The translations under genes were made by a program, and so were the position numbers. A stretch of DNA of 64,000 bases from Henckelia pumila (taxonomy: Eukaryota > Streptophyta > Magnoliopsida > Lamiales > Gesneriaceae): positions 8,114,324 to 8,178,323 of the forward strand of contig NC_133122.1 in the NCBI RefSeq assembly GCF_033568475.1. Reading direction: 5' to 3'. This document shows positions 35,254-46,470 of this stretch, in pieces (within the stretch, counting starts at the first letter, position 1; every line of letters starts with the position of its first letter). The notes below the pieces were generated by a model. The model saw nothing but the letters and a program-made list of their open reading frames with translations. It made no database searches and was not told the DNA's origin.

Positions 35254-38200
35254 GCGTAGCCACGAGGGCCTTATTAGACTCAGGGGCTACCCATTCCTTT
35301 ATATCGGAGTCTTTTGCCCTTGAGAGGGGAATTCAGAGCGAGGAATTGGAGGTTGGATTCTCAGTTACTATCCCCTCAGGGGAAGAGCTATCCACCAGGA
35401 GCTTGGTGAGAGACCTTGTATTGCTTTTGCAGGGTCAGTCAGTGGTAGCAGACCTCATAGTGCTACCTTTGCCAGAGTTTGACCTGATTCTTGGGATGGA
35501 TTGGATGACGAAAAATGCGGTGATGATAGATTTTCAGCAGAGGTCAGTACTAGTCAGGCCTGAGGGCGAGGAACCGTTTTGGTTTGAGGCTGCTAAGAGC
35601 TTGAGGAAGACTCGAGTCATTTCTACTTTGCAAGCTCAGAGGCTTGTACTTAGTGGGTGCGAGTCATTTCTAGCCAGTTTATCTTTGACAGAGCTGCCAG
35701 AGCGACCAGTTATTTCTAATGTGGCTATCGTCAGGGAGTTTGAGGATGTGTTCCCTAGCGATGTTGTGGGAATTCCGCCCGATAGAGAAGTGGAGTTCTC
35801 TATAGATTTGATTCCCGGTACTGTGCCTATCTCCAAGGCACCGTACAGATTGGCTCCTACCGAAATGAAGGAGTTAAAAGAGCAGATTCAAGAGTTGCTT
35901 GACAAGGGATTCATACGCCCTAGTTTCTCCCCATGGGGCGCACCAGTTCTCTTCGTTAAGAAGAAGGACGGTAGTCTAAGATTGTGCATAGACTACCGAG
36001 GTTTGAACGGAGTGACGGTGAAGAACAAGTATCCATTACCTAGGATCGAGGACCTCTTCGATCAATTTCAAGGTGCATCCGTCTTTTCGAAGATTGATCT
36101 TCGGTCAGGTTATCACCAGTTGAAGGTGAAGGAGTCAGATGTGGCGAAGACAGCTTTTAGGACTCGTTACGGTCATTACGAGTTCCTTGTGATGCCGTTT
36201 GGGATGACGAACGCGCCCGCGGTTTTCATGGATCTTATGAACCGCGTGTTTCAGCCTTACTTGGACCGCTTTGTCATTGTTTTCATCGATGACATCCTCA
36301 TTTATTCGAAGGATAGAGTGGAGCATGAACAGCATTTGAGGACCGTTCTTGAGGTGCTTCGAGAGCACAAGTTGTTGGCCAAGTTTGATAAGTGTGAATT
36401 CTGGTTGGAGAAAGTTGCTTTCTTGGGTCATATTATTTCTAAGAGCGGTGTGGAAGTAGACCCTTCAAAGGTTCAAGCAGTGAAGGAGTGGTCTATACCG
36501 AGGAGCGCGTCTGAGATTCGCAGTTTTCTTGGATTAGCCGGTTATTACCGAAAATTTATCAAGGGTTTTTCCTCCATTGCTGTGCCTATGACAGCGTTGA
36601 CTAAGAAGAACTCCAAGTTTGTTTGGAGTGCCGAGTGTCAAAGGAGCTTTGATACTTTGAAGGAAGCTCTTACGACAGCGCCAGTGTTGACCATGCCATC
36701 CGGGCAAGGTGATTTTGTGGTGTATACTGATGCTTCCAAGTTGGGATTGGGAGCAGTTCTGATGCAGCGAGACAGAGTTATTGCCTATGCTTCTAGGCAA
36801 TTGAAGGAGCACGAGAAGAACTACCCTACTCATGACTTAGAGTTGGCAGCGGTAGTGTTTGCTCTTAAGATTTGGAGACACTATCTTTACGGAGAGAAGA
36901 GTCAGATCTTCACAGACCACAAAAGCCTCAAGTACTTCTTCACCCAGAAGGAGTTGAATATGAGGCAGCGTAGGTGGTTAGAGTTGGTGAAGGACTATGA
37001 CTGCAATATTAGCTACCACCCTGGTAAAGCTAATGTGGTTGCAGATGCTTTGAGCAGGAAGAATGCAGTGATTACCTCCTTGTCAGTGTCTAGACCGTTG
37101 CAGGTTGAGATTCAGAGGTATGGTCTTGAGTTTTATGCGAGTGGTAGAGCTCCCCGTTTGTCTTCCCTTAGTGTGCAGACTACACTTTTTGATCGTATCC
37201 GTGCAGTGCAGTCAGTTGATGAGCAGATCAGGAAGTGGAGACAGAGAGATGAGGAGAAAGGCAGCGGTTTGTATGCTGTGGTAGATGGGATTGTGAGGTA
37301 CAGAGGTAGATTTTGGGTTCCCGCAGGTGATTCTCTGCGAGTTACTATCATGGCCGAGGCACATACATCGCCGTACTCAATCCACCCTGGTAGTACGAAG
37401 ATGTATCGGGATCTTCAGCAGCTTTATTGGTGGCCAGGCATGAAAAGTGACATTGCCCGATTCGTGTCAGAATGCCTGACATGCCAGCAGGTTAAGGCGG
37501 AGCATCAGAGACCCGCCGGTTTGCTTAAGCCTCTCCCTATTCCGGAGTGGAAGTGGGAGAATATCTCCATGGATTTTGTCGTGGGATTGCCGAAGACATT
37601 GAGAGGTTCGAATGCCATTTGGGTGATTGTAGACCGTCTCACTAAGTCGGCTCACTTTTTACCGGTGAAGATGAATTTCACGATGACTCAGTTCGCGGAG
37701 TTGTATATCCGGGAGATAGTCAGACTACATGGTATTCCAGTCTCCATAGTGTCTGATAGAGATCCACGGTTTACTTCGTCTTTTTGGAAGAGTCTTCATT
37801 CTGCTATGGGTACGAAGCTACTTTTTAGCACCGCCTTTCACCCGCAGACTGATGGCCAATCAGAGAGGGTGATTCAGATTTTGGAGGATCTTTTGAGGGC
37901 TTGTGCTATTGATTTTCAAGGTAGTTGGGAGTCGAGACTACCACTAGTGGAATTCGCGTATAATAACAGTTTTCAGTCCACTATTGGCATGGCTCCCTAC
38001 GAGGCACTATATGGGAGGAAGTGTAGATCTCCAGTGTTGTGGGATGAGATAGGTGAGAGATCAGACTTTGGTCCGGAGATTGTTCAGTTGACCACCGAGG
38101 TAGTGGCTAAGATCCGTGATAGGATGAGGACTGCCCAGAGTAGGCAGAAGAGCTATGCTGATCACCGGAGGAGAGACTTGGAGTTCTCGGTGGGTGATCA

Positions 38201-38615
38201 TGTTTTTATCCGTATTGCACCCATGAAGGGTGTGATGAGGTTTGGAAAGAAAGGGAAGTTGGCACCGAGGTTCATAGGGCCCTTTGAGATTTTGGATAGG
38301 GTAGGGGTACTGGCTTATAGAGTGGCCTTGCCGCCTAACCTTGATAAGATCCATAATGTCTTCCATGTGTCGATGTTGAGGAAGTACATCTCGAACCCAT
38401 CCCATGTGCTTAGTTCGGAACCGCTTCAGCTATCTCCTCACTTGACCTATGAGGAGAAGCCCATCCGGATTTTGGATAGACAGGAGAGAAGACTCCATAA
38501 CATGTCGATTCCAATGATCAAGGTGAGATGGCAGAACCATTCGGATGAAGAGGCCACTTGGGAAGCAGAAGCAGATATCAAAGTTCGATATCCGAAGCTT
38601 TTTGGTAAGTTTTAA
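35190..38615 (+). CDS. Array pol, unit 1: intact protease-RT-RNase H-integrase-chromodomain
   Basis: An uninterrupted frame of about 1141 codons. Counting from 35190: protease [10 protein letters not shown] (Asp 30), [11 protein letters not shown] (365-373), RNase [13 protein letters not shown] (Asp 514), integrase zinc-domain traces [10 protein letters not shown] and [11 protein letters not shown], then the catalytic triad Asp 795, Asp 856 and Glu 892, with the standard 35 residues between the last two. The chromodomain-like end is [15 protein letters not shown]. No ATG lies near the start and the first codons are spacer, so expression must come by splicing from gag or another route. All catalytic residues checked are present. 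This is the only intact pol in the window. Confidence 0.93.
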   Translation: MVLTSTFRRCNYCYACRIVVAGVATRALLDSGATHSFISESFALERGIQSEELEVGFSVTIPSGEELSTRSLVRDLVLLLQGQSVVADLIVLPLPEFDLILGMDWMTKNAVMIDFQQRSVLVRPEGEEPFWFEAAKSLRKTRVISTLQAQRLVLSGCESFLASLSLTELPERPVISNVAIVREFEDVFPSDVVGIPPDREVEFSIDLIPGTVPISKAPYRLAPTEMKELKEQIQELLDKGFIRPSFSPWGAPVLFVKKKDGSLRLCIDYRGLNGVTVKNKYPLPRIEDLFDQFQGASVFSKIDLRSGYHQLKVKESDVAKTAFRTRYGHYEFLVMPFGMTNAPAVFMDLMNRVFQPYLDRFVIVFIDDILIYSKDRVEHEQHLRTVLEVLREHKLLAKFDKCEFWLEKVAFLGHIISKSGVEVDPSKVQAVKEWSIPRSASEIRSFLGLAGYYRKFIKGFSSIAVPMTALTKKNSKFVWSAECQRSFDTLKEALTTAPVLTMPSGQGDFVVYTDASKLGLGAVLMQRDRVIAYASRQLKEHEKNYPTHDLELAAVVFALKIWRHYLYGEKSQIFTDHKSLKYFFTQKELNMRQRRWLELVKDYDCNISYHPGKANVVADALSRKNAVITSLSVSRPLQVEIQRYGLEFYASGRAPRLSSLSVQTTLFDRIRAVQSVDEQIRKWRQRDEEKGSGLYAVVDGIVRYRGRFWVPAGDSLRVTIMAEAHTSPYSIHPGSTKMYRDLQQLYWWPGMKSDIARFVSECLTCQQVKAEHQRPAGLLKPLPIPEWKWENISMDFVVGLPKTLRGSNAIWVIVDRLTKSAHFLPVKMNFTMTQFAELYIREIVRLHGIPVSIVSDRDPRFTSSFWKSLHSAMGTKLLFSTAFHPQTDGQSERVIQILEDLLRACAIDFQGSWESRLPLVEFAYNNSFQSTIGMAPYEALYGRKCRSPVLWDEIGERSDFGPEIVQLTTEVVAKIRDRMRTAQSRQKSYADHRRRDLEFSVGDHVFIRIAPMKGVMRFGKKGKLAPRFIGPFEILDRVGVLAYRVALPPNLDKIHNVFHVSMLRKYISNPSHVLSSEPLQLSPHLTYEEKPIRILDRQERRLHNMSIPMIKVRWQNHSDEEATWEAEADIKVRYPKLFGKF

Positions 38616-38638
38616 TTTCGAGGACGAAATTTCTTATT

Positions 38639-38652
38639 AGGGAGGGAGGAAT
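38639..38652 (+). other. Polypurine tract, unit 1
   Basis: AGGGAGGGAGGAAT immediately before LTR G, after the conserved block TTTCGAGGACGAAATTTC. Repeated at 46457-46470 and 54271-54284. Confidence 0.85.
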
Positions 38653-41601
38653 TGTAGCACCAAGAACTTCTAAAATTTGAAAATCATGCCTAAAATTATT
38701 TGGAGTATTTATATTTTTATTTCTTGAAGTTAATTGTTTAAGTTTTAGTTAAAGATAGAATTGTTTGATTTATTTGGATTAAATGCCTTGAATTGTTTGG
38801 TCTAGTAAGTTTCTGTCCCGGCAGGCGACGACGGTGGGCTTCGGTGGTTTATTTTCAAGATTTTTAATTTTAAGATTTTAAGTTAGAGGTAAAAGGGGGG
38901 TTTTGGCCAAAAATGCAAATTTTGAATTTTTAGGGGTCAAAAAGCAATTTTATCATTTTTTTGGGTTATTTTCTAAATTTTTCATAAAATAGGATTTTAT
39001 TAAATCCGGGTTAGTGGAATTTCAATCAAAATGTTGTGAGTTGAAATTTTAAATTTAGAAGTTTGAAAATAGCAAAAAGTTTGAGGTAAAAAGTTTTAAT
39101 AGTACAAGTAGTACTTTTGCTAGTACAAGTGGAATTTTAAAACTCTACACACAATACACACAATACACTAAACTTTTAACTTACACTATCATTTTTAAAA
39201 CATTACAATAAAAAGAAAATCAAGACTCAACCAAAACCTCTCCCCAAAATCCTAACCTAGCCGCCTCCTCCCCTCTCCCTTGAAGAAGACCGCTCGCCGC
39301 CGCCAGCCACCCGTCCATCGCCGCCTGCCGCCGTTCCCAGCCACCGGAGAAGCCCCTAGGTGCTTAGCTTGGTGTGTTGGTTGAAATCCCACCTTCTTCT
39401 CCTCTCCTTGATTTCGAGTTCTAGGTATTTTTGGTAAAGGCAAGTGTAGCTACTCCTTTGGGCTCACATTCAAGCAATATCTACCCCCACCCTTATGATT
39501 TCTTGCAATATTTTCGAGAATGCATGTTGTTAGAAGGTTAGGGTTTCGAATTTTTCATGTTTAGGGGCTGATTTTTTCTAAATATGTTAGGGAGTTGAGT
39601 TTATGTGGATTAATGTTGAGTATATGTGCATTGACATGGAATTAATTGAGTGTCCTTGCCAAAATTCGAAATTTCAGATTGTATATGGACCTAATTTTCG
39701 AAATGTTGCATGTGTAGGGGCTGAAATTTATTTGATGTTGAAGTATTTAATGGTCTTGCATTGGTCTTGATTGATTGTTCAACATTTTGGAGTTTTGATG
39801 GTTAAATCTTGTTGTTCTTGTTATGTGTTGTGAAAGTGTGGATTGAGTGTAGCCCAAGTGTTTGGGAAAAGTCCTAAGAGAAGGTATTGGAGGTGTTTGG
39901 GTGTTTGGTGTGGAGATAAGTTGAGGGAAGTGGCTAAGTGTTTGAATTGTTGGAAATGGGAAGGTGAGAAGTGCAGGGCAGTACTGTTCGGGGCAGGGAA
40001 GGTCTGGTCTGAGGTCTGGGCAGGGTTTGGTCTGAACCATAGTAAAGTTCGTGTCGTTGTGGTCGCGTCGACATAAAATGGGCTCGAATCGGATAAGAAT
40101 TGAGTGAGTTATGGATTTTACAAAATTGGGTGCAAGTGCAGATTTTTCCTTTGAATAGGGGCTGTCCGATTTTTGTGTTTTGTAAATTTGCTCTTTTGAT
40201 CTTTTGATGATACCACCTATTCCTTGGGATGATTTGGAGTGTTTGTTGAGTGTCGGTTCAAGCGGGACGGGTTTTGGATAAGGCATGACAAAGTTAAGGG
40301 CTTTTCGGTTTACTTGCTCGAGTTAAGTCAAGTTTGAGGATTTTGTTGGGTAAGTTGTCTTCTTTGGACTTAGGGGCAGCCACTCATCCACCTTAAACTC
40401 ACATTTTCGAGTCGAGTCTCATGTCTTAAAGATTGCTTATTCGTGTGCATTTGACGTGTTCTTGAGTTTAATAAAGAAAAAGGAAGTTTACTTGTTTGCA
40501 TGCCATTTAATGTATGAGTTGAGTCTTTATAAATGAAAAGGGAAAAGAAAGCAAATATTTTTGAATGAAGTGATCTGTTTGTGACAAGAGGGGTGTTGCT
40601 AGGCCGGGGGATGCCTCGGTCTACTCACCAAGAGGTTATAGAGGTTAGGCAAGGAGCAAGAGACATCTTGTTTACCCTTGCCACAGAGGGGCAATGTGGG
40701 ATCGGGAGGCATCTCGGTCTCCTTGCCATAGAGGGGTTAAGTTCGTCGGGAGAAATCTCGTCGTCTTGCCGGCATAGTGCACTGCAGCCATGATCATGAT
40801 CGAAACAGAGGGTCACAAATCAGGGATCGGATTTCTAAGAGGAAAAAGTAAAGAAAAGTTTAAAAGTTAAAGTTTCACAATTTTAGTTGACTCGTTTTGC
40901 ATAGATGTCAGTCTTTCAGTTATGCATGAGTCTAAGTTGAATGTTATGAAAGTTAAAGTTTATCATAGTGTGAGTTCATTAATGCATGATTTCTATATCT
41001 TTCTAGTTTCATGCATATTACAGTTTAAGTTGAGTTTTTGCATCACGTATTTTAAACCCTTGTTATTATCCTAGTTATGCTTGTTGAGTCTTTAGACTCA
41101 CTATGCTTGAATGTTTGCAGGTGAGGATTTTGTGGAGGAGACGGAGGGGCGTGATCTACTGGGGTGAGGCCATCGGTAGTGCAAGGCCCAGTGACCGTTG
41201 CTTCCTTTTAGTTTATGTTTTTCCGCACAGTTATCGAATTTGTAATAATGAAGTATTATTTGAGATCTTGTAGTATTTATAGCCAGGATGTGCATTCCTT
41301 GTGATACAGCTTATGTTTTGAAGTACGTTTTCCGCTTTTGCAAGTTTATGATTATCGTTGGAATTAATTTTAAATGCTTTAGTTTACTTTATGCTGTAAC
41401 CGGGAGGTGGTTACTAGGATTGCATGTTTATGTTTAACGCACTTAAGTTTTGAAGTCAATTTTCTTTCCTTATTTAAATTGCTGTTTGAGTCTTGATGGC
41501 TTATTTGTTTTACAAATAGGTCATGGCAAAATTTTTTTAAAAATCCGTAATTTTCCTTTATTTTAATTATGGTCTAGTAGCGAGTAGTTAGGGTCGTTTC
41601 A
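38653..41601 (+). repeat. Array LTR G
   Basis: 2949 bp, serving as 3' LTR of unit 1 and 5' LTR of unit 2. Shares AAACTCTACAC and CCATCGCCGCC with LTR I, whereas F and H have AAACACTACAC and CCGCCGCCGCC. Confidence 0.95.
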
Positions 41602-41603
41602 GT

Positions 41604-41615
41604 TGGTATCAGAGC
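41604..41615 (+). other. Primer-binding site, array unit 2
   Basis: TGGTATCAGAGC two bases after LTR G. Confidence 0.92.
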
Positions 41616-41819
41616 ACGGTCTTGGTTTGGGCTGAGCCTACTGCCGGTTGCTGAAACTCAGGGGATCTCGCCTCAAAGTCTGTAAGATTTAAGTTTAATG
41701 TCTCTATCTGTTTAAGTTTTGATGTATTAGTTTCTTGAGTTATTGAGAAGTTTAAATTTGAAGTAAAAATATTTTCTAAGGCATGAAATTTGAATGTCGG
41801 ATTTTCTCAATGCGTTTAG

Positions 41820-42869
41820 ATGGCTCGTCGTCATGATCCGCGTGCAGTTACGCCTCCACCGCCTCCACCGGCGCCGCAGGTGGATATAGGAGGGCAGGTG
41901 CTAGCAGGATTGGCCCGTATCCTCGAGCGTCATGTGGATGCTCCTGTTGCTAGATCGGAGACTACTTATGAGCAGTTTCGGAAGATGAATCCGAAGGACT
42001 TCGCTGGCACCACTGATCCGTTGATAGCGGAGGGTTGGATCCGCTCCCTTGAGGTGATCTTTCGCTATATGCAGATGGGAGATCCAGATAGAGTGACATG
42101 TGCTGTGTTTCTCCTCCAGGATGATGCCGCCCTCTAGTGGGAGGGTATGGAGAAGATTGTGAACCCAGCTACTCTACCTTGGGCTGAGTTCAAGAAGTTG
42201 TTCTTTGAGAAGTACTTTACTGCTGATGTGAGAGCCCGTTTGAAGACGGAGTTTATGAGCTTGAGGCAGGGTGATATGTCGGTAGCCCAGTTCGTGGTGA
42301 AGTTTGAGAGAGGCTGCCATTTCGTGCCGTTGATTGGAGATGATGAGAAAGAGAAGCTGGAGCACTTTCTAGTAGGGCTTCGACCTACCATCCGTAGGGA
42401 TGTGCTGATGGCTGAGCCATCTGATTATGCTTCAGCACTGAGGCGTGCCTTGAGGTCCGAGCAGACGCTGAGAGATATTAGCGCGGAGGCGCATGGCAAG
42501 AGGCCCTTCCCTCATCAGGGCCACTCTCAGCAGCAGCAGCACGGCAAGAAGCCGTATCATGGGCCCCCGAGACAGCAGGGACAGCAGGCACCGCAGGGGC
42601 GTCAGGCCCAGAGACAGGTTCCTCCCAAGGCTGGGGAGAAGCCTATTTGTCAGTTTTGCCATCGTCCGCATTTTGGGAAGTGTTTGAAGGATGCTGGAGT
42701 TTGCTTCAAGTGCAAGAAGCCAGGACATATGTCTACCCATTGTCCAGAGCTGAGGAGGCCCGTGCAGGGCAGAGTGTTCGTGATGGAGGCCGAGCAGGCC
42801 GACCCAGACACTACTCTTCTCACAGGTAATATCTTAACTTTTGGGTTAGAGCAGTTAAAGATTTGTTGA
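41820..42869 (+). pseudogene. Array gag, unit 2: one premature stop
   Basis: Starts MARRHDPRAV like the intact copy. Codon 106 is TAG where unit 3 has TGG, in the conserved segment AALWWEGM; it is a G-to-A change, C-to-T on the other strand, in a CAG context. Downstream frame is open to the normal end and keeps the CFKCKKPGHMSTHC knuckle. Confidence 0.92.
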
Positions 42870-43070
42870 TGCATGCGACTCTAAATCTTTGCTTGTTTGA
42901 GGTTTTACTCTAGTAACTTGTTGCATGCCTTAGGACCTTTGACTGTTTAGCATGAATAGTATCTTGTTTGGGAATTGTTGAATTAGAATGAGCCTAAGTA
43001 GAACTCGTGGTTTTAACTTCAACCTTTCGTCGTTGTAACTACTGCTATGCATGTAGGATTGTTGTGGCAG
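42826..43070 (+). other. Intron-like gag-pol spacer, unit 2
   Basis: Same 245-nt segment, borders and alternative splice pair (42845-43056) as unit 1. It differs from unit 1 by very few bases. Confidence 0.6.
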
Positions 43071-46000
43071 GCGTAGCCACGAGGGCCTTATTAGACTCAG
43101 GGGCTACCCATTCCTTTATATCGGAGTCTTTTGCCCTTGAGAGGGGAATTCAGAGCGAGGAATTGGAGGTTGGATTCTCAGTTACTATCCCCTCAGGGGG
43201 AAGAGCTATCCACCAGGAGCTTGGTGAGAGACCTTGTATTGCTTTTGCAGGGTCAGTCAGTGGTCGCAGACCTCATAGTGCTACCTTTGCCAGAGTTTGA
43301 CCTGATTCTTGGGATGGATTGGATGACGAAAAATGCGGTGATGATAGATTTTCAGCAGAGGTCAGTACTAGTCAGGCCTGAGGGCGAGGAACCGTTTTGG
43401 TTTGAGGCTGCTAAGAGCTTGAGGAAGACTCGAGTCATTTCTACTTTGCAAGCTCAGAGGCTTGTACTTAGTGGGTGCGAGTCATTTCTAGCCAGTTTAT
43501 CTTTGACAGAGCTGCCAGAGCGACCAGTTATTTCTAATGTGGCTATCGTCAGGGAGTTTGAGGATGTGTTCCCTAGCGATGTTGTGGGAATTCCGCCCGA
43601 TAGAGAAGTGGAGTTCTCTATAGATTTGATTCCCGGTACTGTGCCTATCTCCAAGGCACCGTACAGATTGGCTCCTACCGAAATGAAGGAGTTAAAAGAG
43701 CAGATTCAAGAGTTGCTTGACAAGGGATTCATACGCCCTAGTTTCTCCCCATGGGGCGCACCAGTTCTCTTCGTTAAGAAGAAGGACGGTAGTCTAAGAT
43801 TGTGCATAGACTACCGAGGTTTGAACGGAGTGACGGTGAAGAACAAGTATCCATTACCTAGGATCGAGGACCTCTTCGATCAATTTCAAGGTGCATCCGT
43901 CTTTTCGAAGATTGATCTTCGGTCAGGTTATCACCAGTTGAAGGTGAAGGAGTCAGATGTGGCGAAGACAGCTTTTAGGACTCGTTACGGTCATTACGAG
44001 TTCCTTGTGATGCCGTTTGGGATGACGAACGCGCCCGCGGTTTTCATGGATCTTATGAACCGCGTGTTTCAGCCTTACTTGGACCGCTTTGTCATTGTTT
44101 TCATCGATGACATCCTCATTTATTCGAAGGATAGAGTGGAGCATGAACAGCATTTGAGGACCGTTCTTGAGGTGCTTCGAGAGCACAAGTTGTTGGCCAA
44201 GTTTGATAAGTGTGAATTCTGGTTGGAGAAAGTTGCTTTCTTGGGTCATATTATTTCTAAGAGCGGTGTGGAAGTAGACCCTTCAAAGGTTCAAGCAGTG
44301 AAGGAGTGGTCTATACCGAGGAGCGCGTCTGAGATTCGCAGTTTTCTTGGATTAGCCGGTTATTACCGAAAATTTATCAAGGGTTTTTCCTCCATTGCTG
44401 TGCCTATGACAGCGTTGACTAAGAAGAACGCCAAGTTTGTTTGGAGTGCCGAGTGTCAAAGGAGCTTTGATACTTTGAAGGAAGCTCTTACGACAGCGCC
44501 AGTGTTGACCATGCCATCCGGGCAAGGTGATTTTGTGGTGTATACTGATGCTTCCAAGTTGGGATTGGGAGCAGTTCTGATGCAGCGAGACAGAGTTATT
44601 GCCTATGCTTCTAGGCAATTGAAGGAGCACGAGAAGAACTACCCTACTCATGACTTAGAGTTGGCAGCGGTAGTGTTTGCTCTTAAGATTTGGAGACACT
44701 ATCTTTACGGAGAGAAGAGTCAGATCTTCACAGACCACAAAAGCCTCAAGTACTTCTTCACCCAGAAGGAGTTGAATATGAGGCAGCGTAGGTGGTTAGA
44801 GTTGGTGAAGGACTATGACTGCAATATTAGCTACCACCCTGGTAAAGCTAATGTGGTTGCAGATGCTTTGAGCAGGAAGAATGCAGTGATTACCTCCTTG
44901 TCAGTGTCTAGACCGTTGCAGGTTGAGATTCAGAGGTATGGTCTTGAGTTTTATGCGAGTGGTAGAGCTCCCCGTTTGTCTTCCCTTAGTGTGCAGACTA
45001 CACTTTTTGATCGTATCCGTGCAGCGCAGTCAGTTGATGAGCAGATCAGGAAGTGGAGACAGAGAGATGAGGAGAAAGGCAGCGGTTTGTATGCTGTGGT
45101 AGATGGGATTGTGAGGTACAGAGGTAGATTTTGGGTTCCCGCAGGTGATTCTCTGCGAGTTACTATCATGGCCGAGGCACATACATCGCCGTACTCAATC
45201 CACCCTGGTAGTACGAAGATGTATCGGGATCTTCAGCAGCTTTATTGGTGGCCAGGCATGAAAAGTGACATTGCCCGATTCGTGTCAGAATGCCTGACAT
45301 GCCAGCAGGTTAAGGCGGAGCATCAGAGACCCGCCGGTTTGCTTAAGCCTCTCCCTATTCCGGAGTGGAAGTGGGAGAATATCTCCATGGATTTTGTCGT
45401 GGGATTGCCGAAGACATTGAGAGGTTCGAATGCCATTTGGGTGATTGTAGACCGTCTCACTAAGTCGGCTCACTTTTTACCGGTGAAGATGAATTTCACG
45501 ATGACTCAGTTCGCGGAGTTGTATATCCGGGAGATAGTCAGACTACATGGTATTCCAGTCTCCATAGTGTCTGATAGAGATCCACGGTTTACTTCGTATT
45601 TTTGGAAGAGTCTTCATTCTGCTATGGGTACGAAGCTACTTTTTAGCACCGCCTTTCACCCGCAGACTGATGGCCAATCAGAGAGGGTGATTCAGATTTT
45701 GGAGGATCTTTTGAGGGCTTGTGCTATTGATTTTCAAGGTAGTTGGGAGTCGAGACTACCACTAGTGGAATTCGCGTATAATAACAGTTTTCAGTCCACT
45801 ATTGGCATGGCTCCCTACGAGGCACTATATGGGAGGAAGTGTAGATCTCCAGTGTTGTGGGATGAGATAGGTGAGAGATCAGACTTTGGTCCGGAGATTG
45901 TTCAGTTGACCACCGAGGTAGTGGCTAAGATCCGTGATAGGATGAGGACTGCCTAGAGTAGGCAGAAGAGCTATGCTGATCACCGGAGGAGAGACTTGGA

Positions 46001-46433
46001 GTTCTCGGTGGGTGATCATGTTTTTATCCGTATTGCACCCATGAAGGGTGTGATGAGGTTTGGAAAGAAAGGGAAGTTGGCACCGAGGTTCATAGGGCCC
46101 TTCGAGATTTTGGATAGGGTAGGGGTACTGGCTTATAGAGTGGCCTTGCCGCCTAACCTTGATAAGATCCATAATGTCTTCCATGTGTCGATGTTGAGGA
46201 AGTACATCTCGAACCCATCCCATGTGCTTAGTTCGGAACCGCTTCAGCTATCTCCTCACTTGACCTATGAGGAGAAGCCCATCCGGATTTTGGATAGACA
46301 GGAGAGAAGACTCCATAACATGTCGATTCCAATGATCAAGGTGAGATGGCAGAACCATTCGGATGAAGAGGCCACTTGGGAAGCAGAAGCAGATATCAAA
46401 GTTCGATATCCGAAGCTTTTTGGTAAGTTTTAA
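43007..46433 (+). pseudogene. Array pol, unit 2: frameshift and stop
   Basis: One extra G in the run at 43196-43200 shifts frame 18-20 residues after the protease motif; the downstream frame is open to 45956. A CAG-to-TAG change at 45954-45956 then ends it before the integrase C-terminus and chromodomain, which continue to 46433. RT, RNase H and the integrase triad are unchanged. A Ser-to-Tyr change follows the second catalytic Asp (FTSYFWK rather than FTSSFWK). The G-run indel could be an assembly error. Confidence 0.92.
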
Positions 46434-46456
46434 TTTCGAGGACGAAATTTCTTATT

Positions 46457-46470
46457 AGGGAGGGAGGAAT
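46457..46470 (+). other. Polypurine tract, unit 2
   Basis: AGGGAGGGAGGAAT before LTR H. Confidence 0.85.

Noticed and set aside
36135-36431. Antisense open frames opposite pol in all three units
   Set aside because: They mirror a strongly coding sense strand and recur only because the units are copies.
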